This document shows, piece after piece, positions 61,752 through 64,000 of a DNA stretch of 64,000 bases (positions are counted from its first letter, which is position 1; each line of letters starts with the position of its first letter). The translations under genes and the position numbers were made by a program. Below the pieces are notes generated by a model that was given only the letters and a program-made list of their open reading frames with translations, was not told the origin of the DNA and did no database searches. Source of the stretch: Primorskyibacter flagellatus. Lineage in GTDB: Bacteria > Pseudomonadota > Alphaproteobacteria > Rhodobacterales > Rhodobacteraceae. The stretch lies in the NCBI RefSeq assembly GCF_014638275.1, contig NZ_BMFJ01000001.1, positions 1,104,338 through 1,168,337 on the forward strand. Reading direction: 5' to 3'.

Positions 61752-63010
61752 GCGGTCCTCATGAGGTCGTCGAGTTCGGCGTAGTCGGGCAGCGTACGGT
61801 CGATGGCGGCGCCATTGCGCAGCACGATGCGGTCGGATTGCGGCCGCGCGAAAAGCTCCGTCCATTCGCGGGCGCGGAAGATCACCAGATCGGCCGGAGC
61901 ACCTTCGCTCAGCCCCGGAGCGTGCCACTCACAGGTCGCGACGGGCGTCGCGGTGACGGAGTTCACCCAGTCCTCTCCGGTATGGTCGAGATGGGCGATG
62001 CGGGTGGCCTGGCGCAGCACCTCGAGCATGTCGAGGTCGCCGTAGGCGTAGAACGGATCGCGCGTGTTGTCGGAGGCGAAACTGACGCGCGTGCCCCTGT
62101 CCTTCATCTCGTGCACCAGTGTCACGCCCCGGTTGCGCGGGGTACGGCCCGGCACCCGGTCCTGAAGGTAGAGGTTGCACATCGGCAGAGAGACAACGTG
62201 AAGCCCGGCCTTCGCGACAAGGTCGAGCGTGTCCATCGCCCGCGCCTCCTCCTGTGTCGAGACAGAGCAGCAGTGGCCGACCACGACCGGCGCGGCAAAC
62301 CCCGTCTCAAGCACCACTTCCGCGATCACCCGCAGGGTTTCTGAGGTCGGGTCCATCGTCTCGTCCGTGTGGAAATCGACCGACAGGTCCATGCGCGCGG
62401 CCATGTCGAAGAACCGCAGCAGGATGTCCTTCAGTCCCTCTACCGGATAGGTGACGAGGCCAAGCACGCCGCCGATCTCCTTCACCGTGGTCGCGATGTC
62501 GAGAAACTCACCGGCATCGGAAAAGCGGTCGCAGCTCATCAGGGAACAGGCCTGCAGGTCGATCTTCCCGGCCCACTGGTCGCGCTTTTCGGCAAAGACG
62601 GGCCAACTGCGTTTGTACTGGCCGTTCACGCTGTCCAGATGTGTGCGGATGCGGGCGGTTCCGTGGGCATAGGCCGACTTGAGCGAGAATTCCATGCGGG
62701 CAGCCACATCCTCCGGTGACCAGTTGGCGTGATCGGCGCGGACGGTGGACAGGGCTCCGTCGAAGGTGCCGTCGGGGTTGGAGGCGCGCGGCCAGATGTG
62801 GCCCTTGTCCAGATGCGTGTGCATGTCGGTGAAGCAGGGCAGCACCATCGCGCCGTGCATCGGAACGTCCTCACCGCCGGGGCCGGCCAGCTTTCCGCCG
62901 TCCACGCCGATGTCGGTGCGGATCAGTCCGCCGTCCCGCCCGAGCAGGCAGGCGGGAACGGTGACGTCCCTCAGGGTGAAACGTCCGGTTGGCAGGGTCT
63001 TGAAGTCCAT
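61748..63010 (-). CDS. Cytosine-deaminase-like amidohydrolase
   Basis: Metal-dependent hydrolase of 420 residues of the CodA branch. The iron/zinc ligands are in 'FTDMHTHLDKGH' (HxH), 'DFHTDETMD', 'GHCCSVS' and 'ASDNTRDPFYAYG' (catalytic aspartate), in the CodA order. True cytosine deaminases and related cyclic-imidase or N-acyl hydrolases share this set. It overlaps the permease by one base and the FAD enzyme by 4 bp, so its substrate is probably what the ABC system imports. Confidence 0.9.
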   Translation of the reverse strand: MDFKTLPTGRFTLRDVTVPACLLGRDGGLIRTDIGVDGGKLAGPGGEDVPMHGAMVLPCFTDMHTHLDKGHIWPRASNPDGTFDGALSTVRADHANWSPEDVAARMEFSLKSAYAHGTARIRTHLDSVNGQYKRSWPVFAEKRDQWAGKIDLQACSLMSCDRFSDAGEFLDIATTVKEIGGVLGLVTYPVEGLKDILLRFFDMAARMDLSVDFHTDETMDPTSETLRVIAEVVLETGFAAPVVVGHCCSVSTQEEARAMDTLDLVAKAGLHVVSLPMCNLYLQDRVPGRTPRNRGVTLVHEMKDRGTRVSFASDNTRDPFYAYGDLDMLEVLRQATRIAHLDHTGEDWVNSVTATPVATCEWHAPGLSEGAPADLVIFRAREWTELFARPQSDRIVLRNGAAIDRTLPDYAELDDLMRTA

Positions 63011-63864
63011 CAGCTTTCTCTCTTCAGCGCGCTTTCGTGCCAGCGGAACAGGGCGAGGTGGCTGATCAGGCTCATCAGCGCGAAGATAACGACGCCCATG
63101 ACCGAAATCAGGATCAGTGCCGCATAGAGCCGCCCGAAGTTGAACCGGTAGGAGGCCTCAAGCAGTGTCGAGGCAAGACCCAGCCCGGTCCCCGCGCGTC
63201 CGATCACGAACTCCGCCACCACGGCACCGATCAGCGCCAGACCTCCTGCGATCTTGAGCCCGCCGAGGAAGAAGGGCAACGCGGAAGGCGCGGCGAGATA
63301 GCGGAGCCTTTGCCACCGGGTCGCGCCGTAGATGGTGAAGAGGTCGGAAAGATTGTGGTCGGCGGACTTCAGGCCGATCGTCGTGTTCGAGAGGATCGGG
63401 AAGAAAGCGACGATCCAGGCGCAGAGCAGCGCGGCGACGAAAGCATTGTCGACGTAGATCTGGATGAGAGGCGCGATGGCGACAACCGGCGTGACCTGAA
63501 GGATCACCGCGTATGGGAAGAACGAAAGTTCTGCCCACTTTGACTGAGTGAAGGCGACGGCAAGCCCGACCCCGCCAATAACCGCGAACAGCAATGCCAG
63601 AATGGTAAGTCTGCCCGTCAAGATCATGGCAGGCCACAGAATTCCCCAATCCTCCACCATCTTCTGCGCGACCAGACCCGGCCCCGGCAGCACATAATGC
63701 GGCACTTCGTTGATCGCTACGTAGAGATGCCAGGCCAGAACCGTCAGGATCATGACAAGCGAGGGCAGCGTCCATCTCGCGATCTTCATGACACGTTCAC
63801 GGCGGAACCGGGCGAGTTCTTCCTGATCCTCGGTGGTCACGGGGGTGGTGTCGGCTATGGTCAT
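63010..63864 (-). CDS. ABC transporter permease, SsuC/TauC-like
   Basis: Inner-membrane subunit of 284 residues with about six helices. The EAA loop is 'YGATRWQRLRYLAAPSALPFFLGGLKIAGGLALIGAVVAEF', and the upstream 'LPGPGLVAQKMVEDWG' is typical of the nitrate/sulfonate/pyrimidine-precursor (NMT1-type) permeases. The start overlaps the ATPase stop by 4 bp. The binding protein must lie beyond the right edge or elsewhere. Confidence 0.92.
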   Translation of the reverse strand: MTIADTTPVTTEDQEELARFRRERVMKIARWTLPSLVMILTVLAWHLYVAINEVPHYVLPGPGLVAQKMVEDWGILWPAMILTGRLTILALLFAVIGGVGLAVAFTQSKWAELSFFPYAVILQVTPVVAIAPLIQIYVDNAFVAALLCAWIVAFFPILSNTTIGLKSADHNLSDLFTIYGATRWQRLRYLAAPSALPFFLGGLKIAGGLALIGAVVAEFVIGRAGTGLGLASTLLEASYRFNFGRLYAALILISVMGVVIFALMSLISHLALFRWHESALKRES

Positions 63865-64000
63865 GCGGCCTCTCCCATGGCGTCATGCAGCGCTTCGGAG
63901 GCCTCGCGGCAGTGCGCGGCATAGTCGGCGGAGGTGCGGAATTCCTCGTCGCGCGGATAGGGGGCGGTCACCTGCACCTCCCGGATGACGCGGCCCGGGC
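63861..64000 (-). CDS. ABC transporter ATP-binding protein (C-terminus only)
   Basis: The last 46 codons of a gene whose 5' part lies past the right edge. The tail reads PGRVIREVQVTAPYPRDEEF and later 'HCREASEALHDAMGEAA', the ending usual for SsuB/TauB-type ATPases ('PGRI..e..v.lp.PR'). Its stop overlaps the permease start (ATGA). The assignment rests on this tail and the operon position. Confidence 0.7.
   Translation of the reverse strand, partial: PGRVIREVQVTAPYPRDEEFRTSADYAAHCREASEALHDAMGEAA

Overview
The window is GC-rich, densely packed DNA that reads as a chromosomal segment of an alphaproteobacterium of the Rhodobacteraceae/Roseobacter group. This rests on gene content and order: phoR-pstSCAB-phoU-phoB, a VPLPA-CTERM protein, a free-standing corrinoid protein next to DUF1638 (as in the split methionine synthase of roseobacters), a PAS_5 protein, a LuxR-type solo, and strong GC3 bias that creates long false frames opposite real genes. 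Most of it is core or metabolic chromosome. I see no phage, insertion sequence, integrase, plasmid origin or CRISPR array.

Layout. 1-6646 (minus strand): Bcr/CflA-type efflux pump (cut by the window edge), GNAT acetyltransferase, FrnE-type DsbA oxidoreductase, acyl-CoA synthetase, a small hypothetical protein, arsenate reductase and a YejA-like periplasmic binding protein. 6726-6836: a probable unannotated small RNA with promoter, hairpin and terminator. 7024-8855: 3-hydroxybutyrate dehydrogenase coupled to a patatin lipase. 8848-13414: DUF502 membrane protein, pseudouridine catabolism (psuG, psuK), and a head-to-head DUF4198/HupE pair. 13665-17213: ABC-F ATPase, then rpsB-tsf with a structured leader and a terminator. 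17226-19985: a palindromic dispersed repeat, tag, a structured non-coding stretch, a LuxR solo and a VPLPA-CTERM protein. 20027-29693 (minus): the complete Pho regulon core with a three-repeat Pho box before pstS, preceded by gamma-carbonic anhydrase, gmk and yicC. 29999-41757: PAS protein, DAHP synthase, GlxA-type regulator, radical SAM protein, corrinoid protein-DUF1638-Cys-rich protein, sufE, lipoprotein, RNase D, purM-purN, a small secreted protein and an MBL hydrolase. 41886-46995: a CAU tRNA that looks like lysidine-dependent tRNA-Ile2, a DNA end-processing exonuclease with its ATP-dependent ligase, a histidine kinase, another MBL hydrolase and tRNA-Asn.

47111-64000 is the most accessory-looking part and appears to be two adjoining catabolic regulons. 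One is built around a GntR/FCD repressor with an intergenic TTGTCGACAA operator. Leftward it reads an acetylpolyamine amidohydrolase and a class III aminotransferase. Rightward it reads a class II aldolase, a dipeptide/opine-type ABC importer and a D-2-hydroxyacid dehydrogenase. The second is a minus-strand operon of at least eight tightly overlapping genes that enters from beyond the right edge: ABC ATPase, ABC permease, cytosine-deaminase-like amidohydrolase, FAD-linked oxidoreductase, two tandem flavodoxin-fold reductases, a 2-oxoglutarate/Fe(II) oxygenase and a creatininase-family amidohydrolase. It looks like an import-and-degrade pathway for an unidentified nitrogenous ring compound and is the best candidate in the window for an undescribed system.
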